64,000 nt of DNA from Arthrobacter_D sp015752045 (GCF_015752045.1 NZ_JADOUS010000010.1:62001-126000); one strand, 5' to 3'. Counted from the first letter of the stretch, positions 17,331 through 25,753 are shown. Made by a program: numbers and translations. Notes: generated by a model from the sequence alone, not told the origin.

Positions 17331-17899
17331 CGAGAATGCTGATCATCGGTCCCCCCGGATCGGGCAAGGGAACACAGGCCGCACGGATCTCCGAGCGCCT
17401 CGGCGTCGTGGCCATCTCGACGGGTGACATCTTCCGTGACAACGTCAGGCGTGAGACGCCCCTCGGCGTGGAGGCCAAGAAGTTCATGGACGCCGGCGAC
17501 TTCGTTCCCGACAGCGTCACGAACAGCATGGTCCGTGACCGGCTCGCCGCCGACGACGTCCAGGAGGGATTCCTCCTCGACGGCTATCCGCGGACGGCGT
17601 CCCAGGTCGCCGAGCTGGACGACATCCTGCGCGAGAACGACCTCGCACTGGACGTGGTGCTCCAGCTCACCGCCGACGACGAGGAGCTCGTGAAGCGTCT
17701 CCTCGGCCGGGCCGAGCTCGACGGCCGATCGGACGACAACGAGCAGGTCATCCGTCACCGTCTCGGGTTGTACCACGATCAGACCGAGGCTGTCGTGTCA
17801 CGCTACGACGAGCGCGGGATAGTCACCCGGGTGGACGGCATCGGGTCGATCGACGCCGTCACCGAACGCGTCATGACAGCCCTCAAAGTCGCAAGCTAG
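17327..17899 (+). CDS. adk: Adenylate kinase
   Basis: Adk (190 residues) interconverts ATP + AMP and 2 ADP. The P-loop GPPGSGKGTQ is at residues 8-17. STGDIFRD, the AMP-site region DGYPRTASQV and the LID arginines (RLLGRAELDGRSDD) follow. The LID is the short form without a zinc-finger insert, as usual in actinobacteria. The ATG overlaps the secY stop (ATGA), so they are coupled. Confidence 0.97.
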   Translation: MTRMLIIGPPGSGKGTQAARISERLGVVAISTGDIFRDNVRRETPLGVEAKKFMDAGDFVPDSVTNSMVRDRLAADDVQEGFLLDGYPRTASQVAELDDILRENDLALDVVLQLTADDEELVKRLLGRAELDGRSDDNEQVIRHRLGLYHDQTEAVVSRYDERGIVTRVDGIGSIDAVTERVMTALKVAS

Positions 17900-17908
17900 G
17901 ACGCCCCG

Positions 17909-18736
17909 ATGTTCGGCCAGCCCAAGGTCGAGTACAAGACCACCGAGCAGATGCTCATCATGCGCGACGCCGGACTGGTGCTCGCGAAAGCGCTCGACCG
18001 CACGGTCGCCGCGGCCACCGTCGGCGTGACGACCGCCCAGCTGAACGCAGTCTTCGAGGAGGTCCTCCGCGAGGAGGGCGCCACTTCGAACTTCCTCGGC
18101 TATCACGGTTTCCCGGCGAGCATCTGCACCTCGGTCAACGCGGAGGTGGTCCACGGCATCCCCGGGGACTACGCCCTTCAGGACGGGGACATCCTCTCGA
18201 TCGACGGCGGCGCCGTCGTCCGCGGGTGGCACTCCGATTCCGCCCGCACCGTCGTCGTGGGCACACCGCGGCCCGAGGACGTGCGACTCTCCGAGGTGAC
18301 CGAGGAGGCGATGTGGCGGGGCATCGCTGCCCTGGCCTCCGCCCGGTTCGTCGGGGACATCGGTGCAGCGATCGACGACTACGTCTCCTCCGTCCCCGGC
18401 CCGGCACTCGGGATCCTCGAGGACTACGTGGGACATGGCATCGGCACGCAGATGCACCAGGCGCCGGACGTCCTGAATTTCCGCAGCACCAACCGCGGCC
18501 CGAAGGTCCGGCCCGGGCTGTGCCTGGCGATCGAGCCGATGCTCGTCCAGGGCGGACTGGAGACAGCGGTGCTCGACGACGACTGGACGGTCGTCACCAC
18601 GGACGGCAAGAGGGCGTCGCAGTGGGAGCACAGCGTCGCCGTCCATGACGGCGGCATCTGGGTTCTCTCGGCACCGGATGGGGGAGCGTCCCGACTCCAG
18701 CCGCTCGGCGTCACGCCGGCGCCCCTCGGCGGATGA
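17909..18736 (+). CDS. map: Methionine aminopeptidase, type I
   Basis: This cytosolic metalloenzyme (275 residues) removes the initiator methionine. Metal-ligand motifs are in place: LSIDGGAVVRGWHSDSART (two Asp), GHGIGTQMH (His), LAIEPM (Glu) and QWEHSVAV (Glu). CTSVNAEVVHGIP carries the catalytic-site His. It starts 9 bases after adk in the usual secY-adk-map order and ends before a strong terminator. Confidence 0.96.
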   Translation: MFGQPKVEYKTTEQMLIMRDAGLVLAKALDRTVAAATVGVTTAQLNAVFEEVLREEGATSNFLGYHGFPASICTSVNAEVVHGIPGDYALQDGDILSIDGGAVVRGWHSDSARTVVVGTPRPEDVRLSEVTEEAMWRGIAALASARFVGDIGAAIDDYVSSVPGPALGILEDYVGHGIGTQMHQAPDVLNFRSTNRGPKVRPGLCLAIEPMLVQGGLETAVLDDDWTVVTTDGKRASQWEHSVAVHDGGIWVLSAPDGGASRLQPLGVTPAPLGG

Positions 18737-18769
18737 CCGCCGCCGGCCCCTAGACGCAGCATCGACATC

Positions 18770-18799
18770 GAAGGTCCCGCACTCGTGTGCGGGACCTTC
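18770..18799 (+). terminator. Terminator after map
   Basis: A perfect 13-bp stem (18770-18782 with 18787-18799) has a TCGT loop and is followed by GTCCG. It ends the secY-adk-map transcript. Confidence 0.8.
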
Positions 18800-18837
18800 G
18801 TCCGTCCGGCTGCCGGCCGTCATGGTCCTCGAACGAT

Positions 18838-18866
18838 TTAACTATCGCGAGGCCGTAGCGTATCGT
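18838..18866 (+). promoter_or_regulatory. infA promoter candidate
   Basis: TTAACT at 18838-18843 is followed by 17 bases and TATCGT at 18861-18866. This is a good fit to a housekeeping sigma promoter just after the map terminator. It implies a leader of about 140 bases before infA. Confidence 0.55.
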
Positions 18867-19011
18867 TGTCTGTTGGTTGTCTCTGCTTTTCATGCCCAAT
18901 GGGCTGTGGAGACCTGCCCGTCAGCGGAGCCTCGGCTTCCGTGGGGTCAGACAATCAAAACCCTAAACCCGCCCGCCACGCAAGTGGTGGGCACAGACGT
19001 TAGCGGAGGAT

Positions 19012-19233
19012 ATGGCCAAGAAAGACGGTGTCATTGAGATTGAAGGCACTGTGAACGAGGCGCTCCCCAACGCGATGTTCCGCGTTGAGTTGGCCAACGG
19101 TCACATTGTTCTCGCCCACATCTCGGGAAAGATGCGCCAGCACTACATTCGAATCCTTCCTGAGGACCGGGTCGTAGTGGAACTCAGCCCGTACGACCTC
19201 ACCCGGGGCCGTATTGTCTACCGCTACAAATAA
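19012..19233 (+). CDS. infA: Translation initiation factor IF-1
   Basis: IF-1 (73 residues) is a single OB-fold protein that blocks the A site during initiation. The sequence AKKDGVIEIEGTVNEALPNA and the segment HISGKMRQHYIRILPEDRV are diagnostic, and the length is standard. An AGCGGAGG ribosome site precedes the ATG. It leads the infA-rpmJ-rpsM-rpsK-rpoA-rplQ series. Confidence 0.98.
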   Translation: MAKKDGVIEIEGTVNEALPNAMFRVELANGHIVLAHISGKMRQHYIRILPEDRVVVELSPYDLTRGRIVYRYK

Positions 19234-19254
19234 GAATCAACTCGAAGGAAAACC

Positions 19255-19368
19255 ATGAAGGTCAACCCGAGCGTGAAGCGGATTTGCGAGAAGTGCCAGG
19301 TGGTTCGCCGCAAGGGCAATGTTCTCGTCATCTGCGAGAACCCGCGCCACAAGCAGCGCCAGGGCTGA
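19255..19368 (+). CDS. rpmJ: 50S ribosomal protein L36 (zinc-binding form)
   Basis: This is a 37-residue protein starting MKVNPSVKRICEKCQVVRRK and ending RHKQRQG. C12, C15, C28 and H33 form the zinc ribbon of the C+ type of L36. GAAGGAAA precedes the ATG, 21 bases after infA. It is short but certain from its motif and position. Confidence 0.95.
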   Translation: MKVNPSVKRICEKCQVVRRKGNVLVICENPRHKQRQG

Positions 19369-19444
19369 GAACCTCTTCCCGAGGCTCTTCCCCGCGCGTA
19401 GCAGTACATTCAACGGCAGAACAGCACCCCTTGCGGGTGTACAC

Positions 19445-19464
19445 CCCCGGCTCGGAGGCCGGGG
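19445..19464 (+). other. Hairpin between rpmJ and rpsM
   Basis: A 7-bp stem CCCCGGC/GCCGGGG (19445-19451 with 19458-19464) lies in the 163-base gap. It could be an attenuator or processing site; there is no T-tract. Confidence 0.35.
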
Positions 19465-19531
19465 ACCGGAGCATCAGTTCCGGGGACGTTCTGCTCCACA
19501 CCTCCGGCAACACCAAAGGAGCACCGCCACT

Positions 19532-19909
19532 ATGGCACGTCTCGCTGGCGTAGACATCCCCCGCGAAAAGCGGGTAGTCATCGCGCTTACCTATATCTAC
19601 GGCGTGGGCAAGACCCGTGCAGAGAAGACGATCGTGGACACGGGCATCTCCCCGAACACGCGCGTCAAGGACCTCTCCGACCTCGAGCTGGTCCAGCTCC
19701 GCGACTACATCGAAGGCAACTTCAAGGTCGAGGGTGACCTCCGCCGTGAGGTCGCAGCCGATATCCGCCGCAAGGTCGAGATCGGCAGCTACGAAGGCAT
19801 TCGGCACCGCCGCGGCCTTCCCGTACGTGGACAGCGTACGAAGACGAACGCCCGTACCCGCAAGGGCCCGAAGCGTACGGTCGCAGGCAAGAAGAAGGTC
19901 GGACGCTAG
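19532..19909 (+). CDS. rpsM: 30S ribosomal protein S13
   Basis: S13 (125 residues) in the 30S head contacts P-site tRNA and bridges to the 50S. The sequence begins ARLAGVDIPREKRVVIALTY and contains YEGIRHRRGLPVRGQRTKTN and the basic tail. I chose the ATG at 19532 (after AAAGGAGC), since in-frame upstream sequence to 19319 is not S13-like. Confidence 0.98.
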   Translation: MARLAGVDIPREKRVVIALTYIYGVGKTRAEKTIVDTGISPNTRVKDLSDLELVQLRDYIEGNFKVEGDLRREVAADIRRKVEIGSYEGIRHRRGLPVRGQRTKTNARTRKGPKRTVAGKKKVGR

Positions 19910-20057
19910 TCCCTAATGGCACCCTGACCTGACTCGCTAGCGCTCGCCCGGCCAGGGAACCCCGCCATCAGGGGCCCATCCGCTCGTTGATCGTTTTCAA
20001 CCAGTGGCACCGATCAGCTGATCACATGCTTTACCCAATACCTTCGTAGGAGAAGTC

Positions 20058-20459
20058 ATGCCCCCCAAGACTCGTGGAGCGGTGCGTAAGCCGCGTCGCA
20101 AGGACAAGAAGAACATCACCCTCGGCCAGGCGCACATCAAGAGCACCTTCAACAACACCATCGTGTCGATCACGGATCCCAGTGGAGCAGTCATCTCCTG
20201 GGCCTCCGCCGGTGAGGTCGGTTTCAAGGGCTCGCGCAAGTCCACGCCGTTCGCGGCGCAGATGGCGGCCGAGGCCGCTGCCAAGCGTGCACAGGAACAC
20301 GGCGTCAAGAAGGTCGACGTCTTCGTGAAGGGCCCGGGCTCGGGCCGCGAGACCGCGATCCGCTCGCTCCAGGCCACCGGCCTGGAGGTCGGCTCCATCT
20401 CGGACGTCACCCCGAGCGCGCACAACGGCTGCCGTCCGCCCAAGCGCCGCCGCGTCTAA
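20058..20459 (+). CDS. rpsK: 30S ribosomal protein S11
   Basis: S11 (133 residues) forms part of the platform near the E-site codon. The segments KKNITLGQAHIKSTFNNTIV and GPGSGRETAIRSLQATGLEV and the ending CRPPKRRRV are diagnostic. TAGGAGAAG precedes the ATG. A hairpin lies between it and rpoA. Confidence 0.98.
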   Translation: MPPKTRGAVRKPRRKDKKNITLGQAHIKSTFNNTIVSITDPSGAVISWASAGEVGFKGSRKSTPFAAQMAAEAAAKRAQEHGVKKVDVFVKGPGSGRETAIRSLQATGLEVGSISDVTPSAHNGCRPPKRRRV

Positions 20460-20480
20460 TCTGTTTCCCCGGTCACCGTG

Positions 20481-20514
20481 CCGCCTTGCAGGAACCCAGG
20501 TTCCGGCAGGGCGG
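20481..20514 (+). terminator. Hairpin between rpsK and rpoA
   Basis: A 16-bp stem with two mismatches (20481-20496 with 20499-20514) has a very tight loop. It has no T-tract and may act as a partial terminator or a processing site. Confidence 0.45.
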
Positions 20515-20609
20515 TTCGGTGCCGTTCCAGCAGCTATTGAGCCGGCCGACCAGCAGTCCCGCCCATTTGGAAGCGTCATATAGCGGATGCTTCCCGAAAG
20601 GAAATGTAA

Positions 20610-21620
20610 GTGCTTATTGCACAGCGCCCCACCCTGACTGAAGAAGTAGTCGCCGACAACCGCTCGCGGTTCGTCATCGAGCCGCTCGAGCCCGGCTTCG
20701 GCTACACCCTCGGCAACTCGCTCCGCCGCACGCTCCTGTCCTCGATCCCCGGTGCCGCGGTAACCAGCATCCGCATCGACGGCGTCCTGCACGAATTCAC
20801 CACGGTCCCCGGGGTGAAGGAGGATGTCACCGAGATCATCCTGAACATCAAGAACCTCGCCGTCTCCTCGGAGCACGACGAGCCCGTGGTCGCCTACCTG
20901 CGCAAGCAGGGACCCGGCGTCGTCACCGCTGCGGACATCGCGCCCCCTGCCGGCGTCGAGTTCCACAACCCGGACCTCCACATCGCCACCCTCAATTCGA
21001 AGGGCAAGTTCGAGCTCGAACTGACCATCGAGCGTGGACGCGGTTACGTGTCGGCTTCGCAGAACAAGTCCGGCGACTCGGAGATCGGCCGCATCCCGGT
21101 CGACTCCATCTACTCGCCCGTCCTCAAGGTGACCTTCCGCGTGGAAGCCACCCGCGTGGAGCAGCGCACCGACTTCGACAAGCTGATCGTCGACGTCGAG
21201 ACGAAGGACGCCATCGCCCCGCGCGACGCCGTCGCTTCCGCCGGCACCACCCTGGTGGAGCTGTTCGGTCTCGCCCGCGAGCTGAACACCGCCGCCGAGG
21301 GTATCGAGATCGGCCCGTCGCCGACGGACGCAGCGCTTGCTGCGGACATGGCGCTGCCGATCGAGGACCTCGAACTGACGGTCCGCTCGTACAACTGCCT
21401 CAAGCGCGAGGGCATCCACTCCGTGGGTGAACTCGTTGCACGCTCCGAGGCCGACCTCATGGACATCCGCAACTTCGGTGCGAAGTCCATCGACGAGGTC
21501 AAGGCGAAGCTCGTCGAGCTCGGTCTGTCCCTGAAGGATTCCCCTCCAGGCTTCGACCTTGCCGCCCGTGCCGCAGCCATCGAAGAGGACGACACCCCCT
21601 TCGGCGACGAAGAGGTCTAA
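20610..21620 (+). CDS. rpoA: RNA polymerase alpha subunit
   Basis: Alpha (336 residues) dimerises to nucleate RNA polymerase and contacts promoters and activators. The N-terminal domain has SRFVIEPLEPGFGYTLGNSL and RRTLLSSIPGAAVTSI. The C-terminal domain (from about 255) has the helix-hairpin-helix segment REGIHSVGELVARSEADL and RNFGAKSIDEVKAKL. The start is GTG at 20610 after GAAAGGAAA. Confidence 0.98.
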   Translation: MLIAQRPTLTEEVVADNRSRFVIEPLEPGFGYTLGNSLRRTLLSSIPGAAVTSIRIDGVLHEFTTVPGVKEDVTEIILNIKNLAVSSEHDEPVVAYLRKQGPGVVTAADIAPPAGVEFHNPDLHIATLNSKGKFELELTIERGRGYVSASQNKSGDSEIGRIPVDSIYSPVLKVTFRVEATRVEQRTDFDKLIVDVETKDAIAPRDAVASAGTTLVELFGLARELNTAAEGIEIGPSPTDAALAADMALPIEDLELTVRSYNCLKREGIHSVGELVARSEADLMDIRNFGAKSIDEVKAKLVELGLSLKDSPPGFDLAARAAAIEEDDTPFGDEEV

Positions 21621-21639
21621 CACGCTATCTGTCCGCCCA

Positions 21640-21655
21640 CCGCTCGTCCGAGCGG
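21640..21655 (+). other. Small hairpin between rpoA and rplQ
   Basis: CCGCTCG/CGAGCGG (21640-21646 with 21649-21655), extended weakly by GTCC/GGAC outside, lies in the 66-base gap. It is a possible processing site. Confidence 0.3.
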
Positions 21656-21686
21656 CGGGACGGACACCTAATGAGGAGAAAGAATC

Positions 21687-22286
21687 ATGCCCACACCTAC
21701 AAAGGGCCCACGCCTCGGAGGCGGTCCGGCGCACGAACGCCTGATGCTCGCCAACCTGGCCGCCTCACTGTTCGAGCACAAGCGGATCACCACCACGGTG
21801 ACCAAGGCCAAGCGCCTTCGCCCCTACGCGGAGCGTCTCATCACGTTCGCGAAAAAGGGCGATCTCGCGTCGCGTCGTCGTGTCCTCGGTGTCATCAGCA
21901 GCAAGAGCATCGTCCACGAGCTGTTCACGGACATCGCACCCGCTGTCGCCAACCGCGAGGGCGGCTACACCCGCATCACCAAGATCGGCAACCGCAAGGG
22001 CGACAACGCTCCCATGGCGGTCATCGAACTCGTGCTGGAGCCCATGTCGGCGAAGCAGTCCGTCGTCGCCGAGGCCGAGCGGGCGGCGTCGGCCCCCGCC
22101 GCAGCAGCGCCCGTCGCAGGGTCCGTCGACTCGCCCGAGTCCGCTGACTCCGTGGATTCGGCGGAGTCCGCCGAATCAGCAGCGTCCGCCGAAGAGGTCG
22201 CCGCCGAGGACACCACCATCGATGCCGAAGCCGGCACCGATGAGGTCGTCGTCGTCGAAGGCGCCGTGGAGGACGAGAAGAAGTAA
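21687..22286 (+). CDS. rplQ: 50S ribosomal protein L17 with long acidic tail
   Basis: L17 lies near the tunnel exit. Residues 1-118 match the family (PTKGPRLGGGPAHERLMLAN, KRITTTVTKAKRLRPYAE). The protein is 199 residues, against about 127 in E. coli. Residues about 125-199 are an Ala/Ser/Glu/Asp tail with SADSVDSAESAESAASA-type repeats ending EDEKK. The frame is unbroken, so the tail is coding. truA follows after 22 bases. Confidence 0.96.
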   Translation: MPTPTKGPRLGGGPAHERLMLANLAASLFEHKRITTTVTKAKRLRPYAERLITFAKKGDLASRRRVLGVISSKSIVHELFTDIAPAVANREGGYTRITKIGNRKGDNAPMAVIELVLEPMSAKQSVVAEAERAASAPAAAAPVAGSVDSPESADSVDSAESAESAASAEEVAAEDTTIDAEAGTDEVVVVEGAVEDEKK

Positions 22287-22308
22287 TTCTTCCCGTCCGA
22301 CGCACGCC

Positions 22309-23301
22309 ATGACATCCCAGGAGCCCGCCGTCCCCCCGAGGGACGGCGGGCTCTTGCGTGTCCGGCTCGATCTCGCCTACGACGGCGCCCTGTTCTCCGG
22401 CTGGGCCCTGCAGCCCGGACTCACGACCGTCCAGGGGGTGCTGGAGGATGCCCTCTTCACGCTCCTGCGCCGACAGACACGCCTCACGGTGGGTGGGCGC
22501 ACCGACGCCGGAGTCCATGCACGGGGTCAGGTGGCCCACGTGGACCTCACGCAGGCCGAATGGGAGTCCATGGCCCGGGGCCGGGAGATCGACCCGTCGG
22601 AGGCGTTCCTGCGGCGGCTGACCGGCACCGTCAACCGCGTGCTCACCGAGGGGATCACCGGGCGCAGCCGGTCCGTCAGGAACGCGGTGCCCGCCGTCGT
22701 CGTCCGCTCGGCCACCCCGGCGCCCGCGGGATTCGACGCACGGTTCTCGGCCCTCTGGCGCCGCTACAGCTACGCCATCGCGGATGCGGCGAGCGGACAG
22801 GACCCGCTGCGCCGCCACACCACGCTCTGGTACCCCGCTCGCCTCGACGTCGCCCTGCTCAACGAAGGGGCCGCGCATCTCCTGGGGATGCAGGATTTCG
22901 CAGCCTTCTGCAAGCCGCGCGAGGGTGCCACGACGATCCGTGAACTGCAGCGCTACGAGTTCGCGCGAGGCCAGGACGGCGTCATCACGGCGACCGTGCA
23001 GGCGGACGCCTTCTGCCACAACATGGTGCGTGCGCTGATCGGATCGACCCTGCGCGTCGGGTCCGGCGAGATGCCTCCGATCTGGCTCGCCGAGCGGCTG
23101 GCCGCACGCCTCAAGGACGCCCGATCCATCCTGGCCGCGCCGCATCCGCTCGTGCTCGAGGAGATCGCCTACCCGGGCAGCGACGAGCTCGGGGAGCGGG
23201 CCGGCCTCACCCGCGCACGGCGTCACGCCGGACACCTCGCCCGCTCCGGAGCACCCGGGGCCGACGCCGCACCCGACGTCGACGACGAGCGGTCCGGTTA
23301 G
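22309..23301 (+). CDS. truA: tRNA pseudouridine(38-40) synthase
   Basis: TruA (330 residues) modifies the tRNA anticodon stem-loop. The catalytic aspartate is D66 in VGGRTDAGVHARGQVAH. Other family segments are LRVRLDLAYDGALFSGWALQ, FSALWRRYSYAI and FCHNMVRALIGSTLRVG. I chose the ATG at 22309; an open frame reaching back into rplQ is accidental. A C-terminal tail of about 35 residues is extra. It overlaps the convergent prepilin peptidase by 4 bases. Confidence 0.95.
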   Translation: MTSQEPAVPPRDGGLLRVRLDLAYDGALFSGWALQPGLTTVQGVLEDALFTLLRRQTRLTVGGRTDAGVHARGQVAHVDLTQAEWESMARGREIDPSEAFLRRLTGTVNRVLTEGITGRSRSVRNAVPAVVVRSATPAPAGFDARFSALWRRYSYAIADAASGQDPLRRHTTLWYPARLDVALLNEGAAHLLGMQDFAAFCKPREGATTIRELQRYEFARGQDGVITATVQADAFCHNMVRALIGSTLRVGSGEMPPIWLAERLAARLKDARSILAAPHPLVLEEIAYPGSDELGERAGLTRARRHAGHLARSGAPGADAAPDVDDERSG

Positions 23302-23921
23302 GCCAGGAGGACGAAGCTCGCGAACGCGGCGAGCAGCATGCCTGGGCCGAAGGGGAAGGTCGATCCGCGTGAACCACGGCGGAAGAGCAGCACCGCGAGC
23401 CCGCCCAGGCCCCCGAGCAGGAACCCGCCGAGGAGCGTGGCCAGCCAGGCGGAGGCTCCCGCCCAGCCTCCGAAGAGACCGAGCACGGCAGCGAGCTTCA
23501 CGTCGCCCATCCCCATCCCCGCAGGGTTGACGAGCGCGAGGACGAAGTAGACCGCGAACAGCGCCGTTGCTCCTGCTGCGGCGCCGAGCAGGCCGCCCCA
23601 CTGGCCGCTGGCGCCCGCCGCTAAAAGCAGCAGGGGGATGGTCGCCGCCGTGAAGCGCACGAGCACGGCGTTGGGCAGCAGCTTCGACCGGAGGTCGATG
23701 GCACTGAGGAGCGCGCCGAAGGCTGCGAGGCAGGCCACGAGCGGAAGCGTCCACCAGTCTGCCGTGACAGCGCTGCCCGCGCCTGCCAGGACACCTGCGA
23801 GCAGTGCGAGGGGCAGCCGCGCCCGCTCCGGCAGGACGGTCCGGGGATCCCTGCCGGCAAGGGCGAACAGCGCATATGCGAGGGCGGCGGTCGCCAGGGC
23901 CGTGGCGACGGCAGCACCCAC
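23298..23921 (-). CDS. A24-family prepilin peptidase (TadV/CpaA type)
   Basis: This membrane aspartyl protease (207 residues) cleaves prepilin signal peptides. The two catalytic aspartates are seen as D76 in SAIDLRSKLLPN and D140 in GMGMGDVKLAA. The rest is hydrophobic, with about six membrane segments. It lacks the N-terminal methylase domain of PilD-type enzymes, as Tad peptidases do. Its GTG start directly abuts the stop of the histidine kinase, so the two share a transcript. The likely substrates are Flp, TadE and perhaps the TadG-like protein in the nearby Tad operon. Confidence 0.88.
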   Translation of the reverse strand: MGAAVATALATAALAYALFALAGRDPRTVLPERARLPLALLAGVLAGAGSAVTADWWTLPLVACLAAFGALLSAIDLRSKLLPNAVLVRFTAATIPLLLLAAGASGQWGGLLGAAAGATALFAVYFVLALVNPAGMGMGDVKLAAVLGLFGGWAGASAWLATLLGGFLLGGLGGLAVLLFRRGSRGSTFPFGPGMLLAAFASFVLLA

Positions 23922-25607
23922 CTAGACGGAGCCTTCCAGGGCGGCGCCCGGCGCACGGCGCACGTCCCCGTTGACCGGCAGCGTCACCGTGAAGCGGCTT
24001 CCCTTCCCGGGGGAGCTCGTGCAGTGGATCGAGCCGCCGTGGCTCTCGACGATCGACTTGGTGATGGCCAGTCCCAGCCCCGCGCCGTCGATGTCCGCGC
24101 GGCGGGCGGCCGGCGTCCGGTAGAAGCGGGAGAACACCTGGCCGGCCTCCTGTTCGGTCATGCCCATGCCGCGGTCGTCGACGTGGAGGCTGATCTCGGA
24201 CTCGGTCTCCTCCGCGCGGATGATCACGAGGCCACCCTCGGGGGAGTACTTGATGGCGTTGGACAGCAGGTTGTCGAGCACCTGGGAGATCCGCAGAGGA
24301 TCGATGAGCGTCCAGAGCGGGCTGATGGTGTCGGTCCTGAGCCGCACACCGTTCTTCTGCGCGCGCAGCCGGTTGGAGCGGACACTCATCTCGATCACGG
24401 CCGAGAGGTCCACGGGGCGCGGATGCACCCGGACGCGGTCGCCCGCCGTGGACAGCAGGTCCGCGACCAGGTGGAGCACGCGCTCGGCGTTGCGTCCCGC
24501 GACGTCCACATAGCCCCTGAGGTGCGGCGGCAGGGGGGGGTCGTCCTCGAGGACGAGTTCGAGGTAGCCCAGCACCGACGTCAGGGGGGCGTGGAACTCG
24601 TGGGAGATGCTCGAGATGAACGTATCCTTCGCGGTCACCGCCTCGACCAGTTCCGTGACGTCGCTGCAGGCGACCAGGGCGCCGGCGATACCGCCGTCGT
24701 CGTTCTTGATGGGCCGCGCGGCCGTCGAGAGTGCACGTTGTGCGTCACCCTCGCCGACCCAGACGAGCTGGTCCGCGAATGTCTCACCGGTGAGCGCGCG
24801 ATGCACGGGCCGCCGGTCCGGGGACAGCGGCGTGACGCGGTCTGGTCCGAAGACGAGTGTGTCGGGCTCGTCGTGGTGGTCGGACGAGAGCCGGTTGAAC
24901 AGCTCCTGCTGCCGGTTCGTCAGCGTCGTGTTGCCGTGGGCGTCGACGGCGGTGAGTCCGACGTCGACCGTGTTCAGGATCGCGGTCAGGACGCGCTCGC
25001 GATCGATGGCGGCTTCCAGGAGGTCGTTGAGTTCCCGGTCCTTCCGCTCGATCTCGGCTTCTCGGGCCTCCGCGCCGGCGCTCATGACATGGATGACGGC
25101 ACCGATGCAGAGCATCACGATGGGCAGGAGCAGGACGCCCGCGTAGGAGGGCAGGAGCGTCGGATCGAAGGAGCGCAGGAGCGGCCACGCGGTGATGAGC
25201 AGGGAACCACCCACGGTGCAGGCGAGGCCCGCCCAGGTGGGCAGCGGGGAACGCATGAGCCAGAGGGCGGGGAAGACGGCGAGGACGCCGAGAGCGGGCT
25301 GGATCTCCATGGCACCGGTCCGGAGCAGGGCGATCGCCACGAAGTCGAGGACCGGGATGGCGAGCACGGTCCCGCGCGGCAGCTCGTTCCACGGGACGAC
25401 GACGCACAGGGCCAGCAGGACGAGGATCAGCGAGAAGCCCAGCTCGTACGTGGGGTCGGACATCAGTCCCGGTCGGAGGACCGGGGCCGTGACGGACAGG
25501 ACGACGACGATCAGGGTGAGGGGGATCTGGCACAGCATCCCCGCGCCGCCGATGGACATCTTCGCTGCTGCTGCCGGCAGCCACGACGCACTGGAACCCC
25601 TAGCCAT
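23922..25607 (-). CDS. Membrane PAS-domain sensor histidine kinase
   Basis: The protein has 561 residues. Five to six membrane segments fill residues 25-175. A short coiled region (180-205) and a PAS-like domain (205-320) follow. The HisKA domain has H336 in SSISHEFHAPLTSVLGYLE, and the ATPase has an N box (LDNLLSNAIKYSPEG, 444-458), G1 (DDRGMG) and G2 (GAGLGLAI). All catalytic motifs are present, though the H-box reads HEFHAPL instead of the common HELRTPL. It is divergent from the response regulator at 25804, its probable partner, and co-oriented with the prepilin peptidase. The signal is unknown. Confidence 0.9.
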   Translation of the reverse strand: MARGSSASWLPAAAAKMSIGGAGMLCQIPLTLIVVVLSVTAPVLRPGLMSDPTYELGFSLILVLLALCVVVPWNELPRGTVLAIPVLDFVAIALLRTGAMEIQPALGVLAVFPALWLMRSPLPTWAGLACTVGGSLLITAWPLLRSFDPTLLPSYAGVLLLPIVMLCIGAVIHVMSAGAEAREAEIERKDRELNDLLEAAIDRERVLTAILNTVDVGLTAVDAHGNTTLTNRQQELFNRLSSDHHDEPDTLVFGPDRVTPLSPDRRPVHRALTGETFADQLVWVGEGDAQRALSTAARPIKNDDGGIAGALVACSDVTELVEAVTAKDTFISSISHEFHAPLTSVLGYLELVLEDDPPLPPHLRGYVDVAGRNAERVLHLVADLLSTAGDRVRVHPRPVDLSAVIEMSVRSNRLRAQKNGVRLRTDTISPLWTLIDPLRISQVLDNLLSNAIKYSPEGGLVIIRAEETESEISLHVDDRGMGMTEQEAGQVFSRFYRTPAARRADIDGAGLGLAITKSIVESHGGSIHCTSSPGKGSRFTVTLPVNGDVRRAPGAALEGSV

Positions 25608-25627
25608 GCACGATCCAGGAAACGGGA

Positions 25628-25753
25628 GAATTCCACATTCTGAATGACTTTCCGACGCTGAGACCTACGTACTGCCCTCATTATGTCGCCATCCCCGCGT
25701 TTTGCACGCCCATCCGCCGCATTTCGTGCAGACGGGCGGGCAGAATGGAATTC
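25628..25753. repeat. Inverted promoter-like elements between kinase and regulator
   Basis: GAATTCCACATTCTG (25628-25642) is the reverse complement of CAGAATGGAATTC (25741-25753) apart from a 2-base insertion. Each reads CAGAAT..GGAATTC towards its own gene, so each may be a -10 region (CAGAAT) for one direction. The left copy also contains AGAAT-N5-ATTCT, a small palindrome. This makes the 196-base gap a divergent promoter pair with matching start regions. Confidence 0.55.

Noticed and set aside
21880..22308. N-terminal extension of truA into rplQ
   Set aside because: The added residues are Ser/Arg-rich shadow of the rplQ tail. The TruA family begins just after the ATG at 22309.
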